DNA from: CAHJWO01 sp964245885
GTDB taxonomy: Bacteria > Verrucomicrobiota > Verrucomicrobiia > Chthoniobacterales > SZAS-18
Direction: 5' to 3'
DNA length: 12,465 bases
Assembly (NCBI GenBank): GCA_964245885.1
Contig: CAXTOX010000119.1
Span: 1 to 12,465 of the forward strand
Notes under the pieces: model-generated
Databases searched by the model: none
Seen by the model: only the letters and a program-made list of their open reading frames with translations
Told to the model about the DNA's origin: nothing
Made by a program: the position numbers and the translations under genes
In this document: piece by piece, positions 1 through 7,478 of the stretch
How positions within the stretch are numbered: position 1 is the stretch's first letter
Layout of the letters: each line of letters starts with the position of its first letter

Positions 1-2
1 CC

Positions 3-488
3 GTGCGCGAGACCGAAGGACGCCTCGAAGCGGCGCTCGTGGTCAACGCGCCCACCGACGCCAAGAGCAAGCTGCCCGCGAAGACCTACACGCTGAAGGA
101 TTTCCAGGAGTTCAGCGCCCGCAAGCACAACCGGCAGTTGCTCGAAGCGACGCGGGAGGCGCTGGCCACGCTGTCGGGGCAGGCCAACCCGCTCTACCGC
201 CAGATCGTCGCGGACTACGAGGCGCTGGTTTCCAGGTTGATCCGCGGCCGCACGGACGGCGCGAGGGAGAAGCTCCGGCTGCTCGCCGACCAACGCCGCG
301 ACATGCTCGCGTACCGGGACAAAGTCGCCGACTACATGAATTGGTACGAAGCCACGCAGGCGGCGACCCAGAGCGGATCGTTCGAGGAGTATTTCCACGC
401 CGTCCGGCAACTGGACGCCCGCCAGCCCGTCCACCGGCCGGACCCGATCTCCGTCTATCTGGACGGCCTCGGGACGGAGTTGCGCTGA
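3..488 (+). CDS. 3' part of an unrecognised helical protein
   Basis: This frame is open from the window edge to a TGA at 486-488. It has no convincing start, so it is probably the C-terminal ~160 residues of a longer protein; the GTG at position 3 is only the first possible start codon. I do not recognise the family. The visible part is charged and predicted to be mostly helical, with many Arg, Glu, Ala and Leu residues in heptad-like spacing around residues 40-110 (for example RQLLEATREALATL and AREKLRLLADQRRDML). This suggests a coiled-coil or helical bundle. No membrane segment, signal peptide or catalytic motif is visible. It ends 17 bases before the stop codon of the convergent TPR gene, and I see no clear terminator hairpin between them. 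That it is a real gene is likely from its codon pattern and position; its function is unknown. Confidence 0.65.
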   Translation: MRETEGRLEAALVVNAPTDAKSKLPAKTYTLKDFQEFSARKHNRQLLEATREALATLSGQANPLYRQIVADYEALVSRLIRGRTDGAREKLRLLADQRRDMLAYRDKVADYMNWYEATQAATQSGSFEEYFHAVRQLDARQPVHRPDPISVYLDGLGTELR

Positions 489-505
489 CCGGACGGCCAC
501 CCCGC

Positions 506-1396
506 TCACGGCGTGGGGGCAGCCGCACCCTGTTTCATCTGTTCAGCCTGCCGACGCAACGTCCCTTTGACCGGCGCGAACTTCGGGTCGTAGATCGCGT
601 CCAGATAACCCTCCGCCTGATCGGGTTTCCCCAGCTTCAGACTGACGCGGGCGAGGTGCCCGTTGGCGAAGTCCGGGTCGGACGCGGTCAACGCGCGGAC
701 GTGCTCCCACGCGGCGAAGCCTTCCGCCCAGTCCGGGTACGGGAGGCCGTAGAAGGTTTCGGCGTAGCCGCGGGCGAAATCGAGGTTGTCCGCCGCGAGT
801 TCGCTGGCGCGCCGGAAATGCCCCATGGCCTCACGCAGGACCGCCGCCTCGTCCATCAAGGCAGGAGAACCGGCGAACTCGTGCCGGAAAAGGTACAGCA
901 CGTTCGCGAGGTCGAAGTGGTAGCGGGCCACGGCGGGTTGCGCGTCGACGGCGCGCTGGTACTGCTCACGCGCAGCGTCGGTGCGCCCTTCCCGCAGCCA
1001 GGCGGAGCCGAGGGCATTCGCCGTCTCGGCGTCGGCCGGGGCGAGGGTCTGTGCCGCTTGCCATTCGGCGGCGGCGGCGGTGTCGCCGGTCCGCCAGAAG
1101 TGGTCGCCCGCCGCCTTGCGCACCTCCGCCTGCTCGGGGTACTTGGACGCCAGTTGGCGGTACAACTCCCCGAGCCGGCGATCCGCCTCCGCCGCCGCGG
1201 CGGGTTTGTTCATTGTGGCGAGGGCGGCGGTCGCCTCCGCCAACCGGGCGGCATCCAGTTCGCGCTGCCAGACGGGTGGCTCGGCCCCTCCTGTCGGCCG
1301 TGCGCAGACGAAAAGGAGGCTTGACGCCAGGAGGGGAAGAAGCCTTGCAAGCCGCCGGCCACGCGTTTGACAGGGACAAAGGGCGGCGGTATTCAT
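506..1396 (-). CDS. Secreted or periplasmic TPR-repeat protein
   Basis: This gene encodes 296 residues. The N-terminus looks like a Sec signal peptide: Arg-rich residues 12-18, a hydrophobic stretch around 19-32, and a possible cleavage site after the Gly-Gly-Ala at 36-38. No good lipobox is present. The mature part is Ala-rich and built from TPR-like helix pairs, clearest at about 91-124, 125-158 and 159-205, with a last pair near residues 255-285. TPR proteins act as protein-protein scaffolds; the partner cannot be read from the sequence. The frame stays open upstream to 1663 (385 residues), but that extension would overlap two + strand genes and lacks protein-like composition. The ATG at 1396 places the signal peptide at the very N-terminus, so I chose it. 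A GAGGAG lies upstream at 1413-1418, but 16 bases from the ATG, which is long for a ribosome binding site. Confidence 0.8.
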   Translation of the reverse strand: MNTAALCPCQTRGRRLARLLPLLASSLLFVCARPTGGAEPPVWQRELDAARLAEATAALATMNKPAAAAEADRRLGELYRQLASKYPEQAEVRKAAGDHFWRTGDTAAAAEWQAAQTLAPADAETANALGSAWLREGRTDAAREQYQRAVDAQPAVARYHFDLANVLYLFRHEFAGSPALMDEAAVLREAMGHFRRASELAADNLDFARGYAETFYGLPYPDWAEGFAAWEHVRALTASDPDFANGHLARVSLKLGKPDQAEGYLDAIYDPKFAPVKGTLRRQAEQMKQGAAAPTP

Positions 1397-1447
1397 CTTC
1401 GCGCCAAAGAATCTCCTCGCGCCGGGCGGTTCTTTCAAGGGTCTGCC
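1397..1447. promoter_or_regulatory. Divergent intergenic region
   Basis: These 51 bases separate the divergent starts of the TPR gene (- strand) and the small membrane-protein gene (+ strand), so promoters for both must lie here or inside the neighbouring coding ends. A CAAGGG at 1436-1441 sits 6 bases before the + strand ATG at 1448 and is a plausible ribosome binding site. I cannot identify convincing -35/-10 boxes for either direction. Confidence 0.3.
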
Positions 1448-1612
1448 ATGTTCTCTTTGACACTCCGCGAACAATTCTTGGTGGCAGGAGTTCTCTGCGC
1501 CCTGGTGACCGGCACGGCGGTCCGGCACTGGCGGGACGCCCGGCGAAACACCGTTCCCGCGGTTGTCGCGCCCGGCGAGGCGGGTGTGCCCCGTTCCCCG
1601 TCCGTTCCCTAG
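1448..1612 (+). CDS. Small single-pass membrane protein
   Basis: This short gene encodes 54 residues starting MFSLTLREQF. One hydrophobic segment (about residues 9-24) is followed by a positively charged stretch, RHWRDARR, and then a short Pro/Ala/Val-rich tail. That layout fits a single-span inner-membrane protein with a cytoplasmic Arg-rich flank, or an uncleaved signal anchor. The ATG at 1448 was chosen because CAAGGG lies 6 bases upstream; the frame also runs back to 1367, but that extension would overlap the start of the divergent TPR gene. The stop (1610-1612) is 7 bases before the ATG of the Minf_1886-type gene, so the two are probably co-transcribed. I do not know the family. The layout recalls small proteins annotated beside HhH/ComEA-like genes in related genomes, but no HhH domain is visible here. 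Confidence 0.5.
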   Translation: MFSLTLREQFLVAGVLCALVTGTAVRHWRDARRNTVPAVVAPGEAGVPRSPSVP

Positions 1613-1619
1613 AAGCCCC

Positions 1620-2078
1620 ATGAACGCCTTCGATCCGTTTCCCGCCAAGGTGGATGCCATCATCGTCCGAGACCCTCGCTTTGACCGCGAGGCCTACCTC
1701 TTTGTGCGCGACGCACTGGAGTTCACGACCCGTCAATCCAAGAAGAAGCCGGCCGACCCTTACGTCGAGCAGCACGTCAGCGGCCAACAGCTCCTCGAAG
1801 GCGTGCGGCGGTACGCGCTTGAGCAATACGGTCCGATGGTGCCGACGGTGTTCGAGCACTGGCGCGTCCGGTCCTGCGAAGACATCGGGGCCATCGTCTT
1901 CAACCTGATCGAGGCGCGCGAGTTCGGTAAAGCGGAGACCGATTCCCTGGAGGATTTCCGGGACGGGTTCGATTTCCACGAGGCCTTTGTGAAGCCGTTC
2001 CGCCCGGCCGCGCCGCGGTCGCCCGGGCCGGCCGACAGCCGCCGGGCGGTGCCGCGTCCCGCCCGGGAGCACACCTGA
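1620..2078 (+). CDS. Minf_1886 family protein (Verrucomicrobia/Planctomycete-restricted)
   Basis: This gene encodes 152 residues starting MNAFDPFPAK. Residues 1-120 look like the small uncharacterised family known as Minf_1886 or 'Verruc_Plancto-restricted protein' (TIGR04138, from memory). Its recognisable features here are an early 'RDPRFDREAYLFVRDAL' block, the 'HVSGQQLLEGVRRYALEQYG' block, and a 'DIGAIVFNLIEAREFGK..TDS..DF.DGFDF' stretch. The last ~30 residues (from about 123) are Pro/Arg/Ala-rich and probably disordered. There is no signal peptide or membrane span, so it is probably cytoplasmic. The biochemical role is unknown. It follows the tiny membrane-protein gene by 7 bases and ends 83 bases before the M16 peptidase gene. 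The frame opens at 1563, but that would overlap the small gene, so the ATG at 1620 is preferred although no clear Shine-Dalgarno precedes it. Confidence 0.8.
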   Translation: MNAFDPFPAKVDAIIVRDPRFDREAYLFVRDALEFTTRQSKKKPADPYVEQHVSGQQLLEGVRRYALEQYGPMVPTVFEHWRVRSCEDIGAIVFNLIEAREFGKAETDSLEDFRDGFDFHEAFVKPFRPAAPRSPGPADSRRAVPRPAREHT

Positions 2079-2161
2079 ACGAGCGTCCGCGGGTCATGTT
2101 CCCGGCCCGTTCCGCTCCGTCGTCCTACCTCCATCTCTGTTGTCTGTTCCTACCCTGATTC

Positions 2162-4762
2162 ATGATTTCCGCTTCTTCCCGCAAATCGGCGTTTGACCAC
2201 CCGGCCGCCTCCATCCAGTTCCCGCGCGTGACGGCGGCAAAACACGTCCTCGCCAACGGCTTGACCCTGCTGGTGCAGGAAGACCACAGCGCCCCGGTGG
2301 CGAGCGTCCAGGCATGGGTGGGAACCGGGAGCATCCACGAGGGCGCGTGGACCGGAGCCGGGATGTCGCACCTGCTCGAACACATGCTTTTCAAGGGCAC
2401 GGCGACGCGTTCGACCAACGCCATCGCGCAGGCCGTGCAGGACGAGGGCGGCTACATCAACGCCTACACGTCGTTCGACCGGACGGTTTACTGGATCGAC
2501 GTGCCGCGCGCGGGGGCGGCGACCGCCGTCGAACTCCTGGCCGACGCCTGCATGAACTCGACCCTGCCGGCGGACGAGTTCGTCAAGGAGCAGGAGGTGA
2601 TCCGGCGGGAGTTCGCCATGCTCGCCGACGATCCCGACCGGGTGAACAGCCACCAGCTTTTCTCCACGGCCTACCGCGAGCACGCGTACAAGCATCCCGT
2701 CATCGGCCATCTCGACATTTTCAACCAGCTCACGCGCGACGACGTGCTGGCCTTTTACAAGGCTCGCTACGTGCCCAACAACCTGACGTTCGTCGTGGTC
2801 GGCGACGTGGACGCCGACGAGGTTTTGGCGCAGTTGGAAACTTTTTTCGCCCCGTATCCGCGCCGGGCGCTGCCGCCGGTCTTCCTGCCCGAGGAACCGC
2901 CGCAGCTCGGCCGGCGCGAGGCGCACCGGGAGTTTCCCACCGAGTTATCCCGTGCATTGGTTTCCTGGCACATCCCGTGCGTCACCCATCCCGACGTGCC
3001 CGCGCTCGACGTGCTGGCGACGGCGCTGGGCGAGGGGCGTTCGTCGCGGCTGTACCGCATCGTGCGCGAGGAAAAGAAGCTGGCCCATTTCCTGTCCGCG
3101 TTCTCGTACGTGCCGGCGCAGCCGGGGCTGTTCGGCGTGGATGCGACCACCGACCCGGACAAACGCGAGGCCGCGCTGGCGGCGGCGTTGGAGATCATCG
3201 CGGAGATCCAGCGCGACGGCATCACGGCCCCCGAGTTGGACAAGGCCAAACGCGTGATCCTCAACAACCAGCTCGGTGCCCTGGTGACCATGCGCGGCCA
3301 AGCGAGCGACCTCGGCTCCAACTGGCTGCTGACGGGCAACCTGAACTTTTCGCGCGACTACCTCGAAGCCATCCAGCAAGTCACCACCGACGACATCGCG
3401 CGGGTGGCCCGGCGCTATCTGCACGACGCCAATTGCACCGTTGCCAGTCTCGATCCCCAAGGCACCCACGCGCTGCGTGCGACGGACCGTGCCGCCGTCC
3501 ACGAGGCGGGGGAAATTCAGAGGTTTGAGTTTCCCAATGGCTTGCGCCTGCTCGTGCGCGAGGACGCGCGGCTGCCGCTGGTGTACGTCGACGCCGTGTT
3601 CCGAGGCGGCCTGCTCGTGGAGACCCCGGCCGACAACGGTCTGACAAAGCTGTTCTCGCGGGTGCTCCTCAAGGGAACGGAGCGCCGGACGGCCGCGCAG
3701 TTGGCGGAGGAGATCGAAGCCGTGGGCGGCAGCATCGGCAGCGACGGCGGCAACAATAGTTTCAGCGTGTCGCTGGAGGTGATGCAGCCGGACCTCGCAC
3801 TCGGGCTGGACATCCTCTCGGACGTGCTCCTGCACGCGACGCTTCCCGCCGGTGCCGTCGAACGCGAAAAAGCCGTGCAGGCTGCCGCGATCAAAGCCGA
3901 GGACGAGCACATGACCTCGCTGGCCCGCAACCGGCTGAGGGCGGAGATCTTCGGTTCGCACCCGTACGCATTGCGGTCCTCCGGCTCGCTGGAGTCGGTG
4001 GGCGGACTCGACCGCGCGCAACTGGAGACGTTCCGCCAGCGGCACGTCGTGGCAAAGAACGCCGTGCTGGCCGTGTTCGGCAACGTCGATGCCGCCGAGG
4101 TCCGCGCGCAGGTGGAGCGGCTCTTCGAGTCGATGCCTGCGGGCGAGCTGGCGCTGGAGACGCCGCCGCAGCCGGATGCACCGGCGGAGTCACGCCTCAT
4201 CGAACATTTCGAGGACAAGGAACAAGCGGTGCTGATGGTCGGCTACCCGGGAACGACGGTGGACGGGAAGGACCGCCACGCCCTCGAACTCATCGACGAG
4301 GCCAGCAGCGATCTGGGGTCGCGCTTTTTCATCCGCATCCGCGAGGAACTGGGACTGGCGTACTTCGTCGGCTCCTCACAGATGGTCGGCCTGGCGCGCG
4401 GGTTGTTCACGTTCTACGTGGGCACCGATCCCCGGAAGGTCGAGTTGGTGCGGGAGGCGTTCGCCGAGGAAATCGGCCTGCTGGCCGCCAACGGGTTGAC
4501 CGAGGTCGAACTCACCCGCGCGAAGAAAAAGCTGCTCGGCAAACAGGCCATCGCCTACCAGAGCAACGCCAGCCTCGCCTACACCGCGGCGCTCGACGAA
4601 CTCTACGGCCTCGGGTTCCTGCACTACCAGGAGATGGCTGCCACCCTGGAGAAGATCACCCTCGAAGAGGTGCGCGCGGTGGCGAACCGGTATTTTCTCA
4701 ACCGGCCGGCGGTGACGGTCATCGTGCGCCCCGAGTCCACGCCGCCCTCGGCGGAAGATTAA
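2162..4762 (+). CDS. Double-length M16 family zinc peptidase (pitrilysin/insulinase type)
   Basis: The protein has 866 residues, about twice a single M16B subunit, so it looks like two fused halves (about 25-430 and 450-866), each with an N- and a C-lobe. The first half has the inverted zinc motif HLLEH: His70, Glu73 (catalytic base) and His74, with Glu150 in 'EQEVIRREF' as the third ligand, 76 residues after His74. In the second half the aligned positions are Lys496, Ser499 and Arg500, so it cannot bind zinc the same way. The Arg-x6-Tyr pair that contacts substrate in this superfamily is intact in the last lobe (Arg727, Tyr734), but the first half has Arg302 and His309. Related enzymes degrade peptides or process precursors. 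No signal peptide is evident, suggesting a cytoplasmic enzyme. No Shine-Dalgarno is visible before the ATG. The upstream gap (2079-2161) holds only a weak interrupted stem, 2081-2085 with 2113-2117. Confidence 0.93.
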   Translation: MISASSRKSAFDHPAASIQFPRVTAAKHVLANGLTLLVQEDHSAPVASVQAWVGTGSIHEGAWTGAGMSHLLEHMLFKGTATRSTNAIAQAVQDEGGYINAYTSFDRTVYWIDVPRAGAATAVELLADACMNSTLPADEFVKEQEVIRREFAMLADDPDRVNSHQLFSTAYREHAYKHPVIGHLDIFNQLTRDDVLAFYKARYVPNNLTFVVVGDVDADEVLAQLETFFAPYPRRALPPVFLPEEPPQLGRREAHREFPTELSRALVSWHIPCVTHPDVPALDVLATALGEGRSSRLYRIVREEKKLAHFLSAFSYVPAQPGLFGVDATTDPDKREAALAAALEIIAEIQRDGITAPELDKAKRVILNNQLGALVTMRGQASDLGSNWLLTGNLNFSRDYLEAIQQVTTDDIARVARRYLHDANCTVASLDPQGTHALRATDRAAVHEAGEIQRFEFPNGLRLLVREDARLPLVYVDAVFRGGLLVETPADNGLTKLFSRVLLKGTERRTAAQLAEEIEAVGGSIGSDGGNNSFSVSLEVMQPDLALGLDILSDVLLHATLPAGAVEREKAVQAAAIKAEDEHMTSLARNRLRAEIFGSHPYALRSSGSLESVGGLDRAQLETFRQRHVVAKNAVLAVFGNVDAAEVRAQVERLFESMPAGELALETPPQPDAPAESRLIEHFEDKEQAVLMVGYPGTTVDGKDRHALELIDEASSDLGSRFFIRIREELGLAYFVGSSQMVGLARGLFTFYVGTDPRKVELVREAFAEEIGLLAANGLTEVELTRAKKKLLGKQAIAYQSNASLAYTAALDELYGLGFLHYQEMAATLEKITLEEVRAVANRYFLNRPAVTVIVRPESTPPSAED

Positions 4763-4806
4763 AAGCTCGCAGTTGTCTGCCGCGCCGAACCGGCGTCTAT
4801 TCACCG

Positions 4807-5256
4807 ATGGCCGAAGTGCAAAGCTCCACCCGGGCCGGCGAAAGCGCGGCGCGTTTCATCGAGTTCGTCATGATGCAGGCGCAGAACGCCTCGTTGTTCC
4901 TCGGACTCATGCCCCATCCGCAGTCCAACCAGCCGGAGGTCAACCTCGACTTGGCGCGCATGTTCATCGACCAGTTGGCGATGATCCAGGAAAAAACCCG
5001 CGGCAACTTGTCGAACGAGGAAGCCAACGTGTTGCGCAACGCGCTGACCAACCTCCAGATGGCGTTCTACGAGGTTGCCCAACAAGGCGGCGGTACGGCG
5101 GCCCCGGCGAGCGAGCCGGCTCCGTCGGTCTCCGACGCCGCGCCGGAGGAACCCGTGGCACAAGACACCGAGGCCCCGAGCAACCCGCCGGCCGAGACCC
5201 TGGGCGAGGTTGGCGGCGAGAGCAAGAAGCGTTTCAGCAAGAGCTACGGCAGCTAA
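4807..5256 (+). CDS. DUF1844 domain protein
   Basis: This gene encodes 149 residues. Residues 10-95 match my recollection of DUF1844: 'FIEFVMMQAQNASLFLGLMP' near the start, then 'VNLDLARMFIDQLAMIQEKT', then 'GNLSNEEANVLRNALTNLQM'. All of this is predicted to be helical. Residues from about 97 on are Pro/Ala/Glu-rich and probably disordered, ending in a short basic stretch (KKRFSKSYGS). There is no membrane span or signal peptide. The family is widespread in Verrucomicrobia, Planctomycetes and Deltaproteobacteria and has no assigned function. It sits 44 bases after the M16 gene and 21 bases before the proposed kdsA start, so it is probably in the same operon. The ATG has no recognisable Shine-Dalgarno. 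Confidence 0.85.
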   Translation: MAEVQSSTRAGESAARFIEFVMMQAQNASLFLGLMPHPQSNQPEVNLDLARMFIDQLAMIQEKTRGNLSNEEANVLRNALTNLQMAFYEVAQQGGGTAAPASEPAPSVSDAAPEEPVAQDTEAPSNPPAETLGEVGGESKKRFSKSYGS

Positions 5257-5277
5257 CAACGGCAGCCTGCCAATCCC

Positions 5278-6147
5278 TTGAACTCCGGACCTGACAACCC
5301 CCCGGGCACACGCAGCCTCGCGGAGTTGGTCTACGGGGAGCGTGCCCACCGCGTCCCGGCCGGACAGCAAGCGCCGCTGCTGTTCATCCTGGGGCCGTGC
5401 GTCATCGAGTCGGAGGATTTTCTTTGGTCCACGGGGCGGCGCATCAAGGAAATCTGTGCCGCGGCCGGAGCGGAGTTCGTCTTCAAAGCTTCCTACGACA
5501 AAGCGAACCGGACTTCGGGCAAATCGTTCCGGGGAATGCCCGTGCGGGAGGGCTGCCAACTCCTCGCCGCCGTCGGACGCGAACTCGGCGTGGCCGTGAC
5601 CACTGACGTACACTCGCCCGCAGAAGCCGAAGAGGCGGCCGAGTTCATCGACGTGCTCCAAATCCCGGCGTTTCTGTGCCGGCAGACCGACCTGATCCAA
5701 GCGGCGGCGGTGACCGGGCGGGTGGTCAACGTCAAGAAAGGCCAGTTTCTCTCGCCGTGGGATGTGCGCCCCATCGCGGACAAACTGCGCGCGGCGGGCA
5801 GCGAACGGTTCTTTTTTACCGAGCGAGGGGTGACCTTCGGTTACCAGAACCTCGTCGCGGACATGCGTTCGCTGTACTGGATGCGGCAGGCCGGCTACCC
5901 GGTGGTTTTCGATGCCACGCACTCGGTCCAGCGGCCGGGCGGGGGAGGCGATCACACCTCGGGCGACGGCGAACTCGCGCCCGTGCTGGCGCGGGCGGCG
6001 GTGGCGGCGGGTTGCGACGGGGTGTTCATGGAGGTCCACGAGGATCCGGCGCAGGCGTTGTCGGACGGCCCGAACCAAATTCCCCTTCGACAACTCGGAG
6101 GCATCGTCGCAACGTTACAGCGCATCCATGAAGCCGCGCACCCTTAG
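5278..6147 (+). CDS. kdsA: 3-deoxy-8-phosphooctulonate synthase (KDO-8-P synthase), metal-dependent type
   Basis: KdsA condenses PEP with arabinose 5-phosphate to make KDO-8-phosphate, the precursor of the LPS inner-core sugar, in the cytoplasm. The TIM-barrel hallmarks are all present: 'LGPCVIES', 'FKASYDKANR', 'TDVHSPAEAEEAAEFIDVLQ', 'PAFLCRQTDL', 'NVKKGQFLSP', 'FDATHSVQRPG' and 'SDGPNQIPL'. Cys41 with His215, Glu252 and Asp263 reproduces the spacing of the metal ligands Cys11, His185, Glu222 and Asp233 of the Aquifex enzyme (from memory), so this is the metal-dependent class; E. coli KdsA has Asn at the Cys position. The TTG at 5278 gives 289 residues and about 30 extra at the N-terminus. 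A TTG at 5326 is a possible shorter start, and no in-frame ATG or GTG lies nearby, so the start is uncertain. The 3' end overlaps the LptC-like gene by 20 bases. Confidence 0.93.
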   Translation: MNSGPDNPPGTRSLAELVYGERAHRVPAGQQAPLLFILGPCVIESEDFLWSTGRRIKEICAAAGAEFVFKASYDKANRTSGKSFRGMPVREGCQLLAAVGRELGVAVTTDVHSPAEAEEAAEFIDVLQIPAFLCRQTDLIQAAAVTGRVVNVKKGQFLSPWDVRPIADKLRAAGSERFFFTERGVTFGYQNLVADMRSLYWMRQAGYPVVFDATHSVQRPGGGGDHTSGDGELAPVLARAAVAAGCDGVFMEVHEDPAQALSDGPNQIPLRQLGGIVATLQRIHEAAHP

Positions 6148-6724
6148 CATCCTGGCCGGCATCGTGGCCTGCGCGTGGATGCTGACCCCGCCGCAGACTG
6201 GCTCCGCCGCACCGGGGGACGGCGCGACACCCGCGCCCGCAAGCAAGGGAGAAGCCAGGAAAAAGAAGGACCGCGACGGGGCCACCGCCAAGACGCCGCC
6301 GGCCGCGGTCAAGGGGGGCGGCTCCATTCAAATCCCGCTGCCCCAGGGCAAGCCGGGGCTCAACGTGCGGGTCCCCGACACCGACGCCGCCGGCAAGCTG
6401 CTCTCGCTGCTGATGGCCCAGAAGGCCACGCGCCTCGACGACGACCGCGTAAAACTCGAAGGCATGCACATGGACTTCAACCAGCCGGACGGAAAGCAGG
6501 ATTTTCACGTCGCCATGCCGGCGTCGATCCTCAACCTGAAGACGCATTTCATCACGAGCGACGATCCGGTGACGATCAGCACGCAGGAGTTTGCATTGAC
6601 CGGCGAGAAAATGGAGTTTAACACCTTGGAACGCGAGGGCAGGCTGATCGGCAGCGTCCGGATGGTCATTCACAATCTCAAGCAGTTGGCTGCGCCGAAA
6701 GACACCGCCGAGAAATCCGAATGA
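6128..6724 (+). CDS. lptC: LptC-like LPS export periplasmic protein
   Basis: This gene encodes 198 residues. Residues 1-28 form a signal peptide or membrane anchor (basic start, hydrophobic 6-19, possible cleavage after Ala28). Residues 29-64 are a low-complexity Ala/Lys/Pro linker. Residues 65-180 look like an LptC/OstA-type beta-jellyroll: alternating hydrophobic strands, 'RLDDDRVKLEGMHMDF', 'PVTISTQEFALTGEKMEF' and the closing 'GRLIGSVRMVI'. LptC sits at the inner membrane and passes LPS from the LptB2FG extractor to LptA. The identity rests on fold-like pattern and on position immediately before lptA and lptB; sequence conservation is low in this family, so it could also be another OstA-like protein. 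The ATG lies inside the kdsA end (20-base overlap), and the stop overlaps the lptA start as ATGA, which suggests coupled translation. Confidence 0.68.
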   Translation: MKPRTLSILAGIVACAWMLTPPQTGSAAPGDGATPAPASKGEARKKKDRDGATAKTPPAAVKGGGSIQIPLPQGKPGLNVRVPDTDAAGKLLSLLMAQKATRLDDDRVKLEGMHMDFNQPDGKQDFHVAMPASILNLKTHFITSDDPVTISTQEFALTGEKMEFNTLEREGRLIGSVRMVIHNLKQLAAPKDTAEKSE

Positions 6725-7470
6725 ACAAGTCCGTCCCGTTGCTTCCGGCCGTCCTCTTGCGCGGCGGGTTCTGCCTGTGTCTGCTCGCTTGCTCCGTCGC
6801 TGGCCTCGCCCAGAACCCTGCGCCCGCTGCCAACGTCGAAGGGGTTCCTTCCGACGAGGCGCCTCCCGCCGTGAGCGACACGGAGATCCTCGCGTCGCAG
6901 GGAGCGACCTTTGCGGCCAAGGACCGAATCGCCGTCTTCAGCGGCGACGTGCGCGTCAGAGACCCACGGTTCACGCTGGCTTGTGACAAGCTGACCGTTT
7001 ACCTCGGTAAAGGCGCTGGGAACAACGCCGAGCCGCCGACCGCCGCCGCCACGCCGCCCCCCATCGATCCTACGGTAAAATCGGGCGATGCCAACCGCGG
7101 CGGCGGCATCGACCACGCGGTGGCCGAGGGGCATGTGATCATCATCCAGAAACATGCGCCGACCAAAGCAGGCGAAGAGGAAAAAGTCTCGGTCGGCAGG
7201 GCGGACCGGGCCGAGTACGACAGCAAAACGGGCGACATGACGCTGCGCGGGATGCCGAAGGTAGAGCAAAACGGCGATTCGCACGAGGCGCTCTCCAATT
7301 CCACGTACATGATCCTGCACCGCGACAACAGCCTGGATACGCACGGGCCAAACCGCACCCACATCGCGCCGCGCGCAAAGGACAACCTGCCCGGCACCAA
7401 ACCCGGCAGCAGTCCGCCTGCGGCCACTCCGGCCGGGCGGCGCACGGGGACCAGCGGGACGCAGAATTGA
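6721..7470 (+). CDS. lptA: LptA/OstA family LPS transport protein
   Basis: The protein has 249 residues. Residues 1-33 look like a signal peptide, cleaved perhaps after the Gly-Leu-Ala just before Gln-Asn; a Leu-Leu-Ala-Cys inside is a poor lipobox match. The mature part has OstA features: 'ILASQGATFAAKDRIAVFSG' opening, 'DVRVRDPRFTLACDKLTVYL', 'AVAEGHVIII', then 'ADRAEYDSKTGDMTLRGMPK'. LptA forms the periplasmic bridge that carries LPS from LptC to the outer-membrane LptD. Two regions look unlike the E. coli protein: a ~30-residue Gly/Pro/Ala insertion near residues 100-130 between beta strands, and a ~40-residue Pro/Gly/Thr-rich tail, both probably disordered. It overlaps the LptC-like gene by ATGA and touches lptB at a TTGA. 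Confidence 0.85.
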   Translation: MNKSVPLLPAVLLRGGFCLCLLACSVAGLAQNPAPAANVEGVPSDEAPPAVSDTEILASQGATFAAKDRIAVFSGDVRVRDPRFTLACDKLTVYLGKGAGNNAEPPTAAATPPPIDPTVKSGDANRGGGIDHAVAEGHVIIIQKHAPTKAGEEEKVSVGRADRAEYDSKTGDMTLRGMPKVEQNGDSHEALSNSTYMILHRDNSLDTHGPNRTHIAPRAKDNLPGTKPGSSPPAATPAGRRTGTSGTQN

Positions 7471-7478
7471 CGACATGC

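Noticed and set aside
966..2072. A 368-residue - strand frame across the TPR, small-protein and Minf_1886-type genes.
   Set aside because: It crosses three better supported genes and turns into low-complexity Arg/Gly sequence; no motif is visible.
2079..2161. Interrupted stem (GAGCG 2081-2085 with CGCTC 2113-2117, and CGGG 2090-2093 with CCCG 2101-2104) as a terminator before the M16 gene.
   Set aside because: The stems are short and broken and no T run follows; it cannot be told from chance in GC-rich DNA.
2314..3528. A 404-residue + strand frame within the M16 gene in another phase.
   Set aside because: It is Arg/Gly/Ala-rich, and the overlapping frame contains the full zinc-peptidase motif set.
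2945..4045. A 366-residue open frame on the - strand inside the M16 gene.
   Set aside because: It lies wholly opposite a confirmed peptidase gene and its composition is that of an antisense shadow.
4801..6093. A 430-residue open frame on the - strand opposite the DUF1844 gene and kdsA.
   Set aside because: The + strand carries two recognisable proteins here. The - strand product is Arg/Gly/His-rich with no domain and reflects high-GC codon bias.
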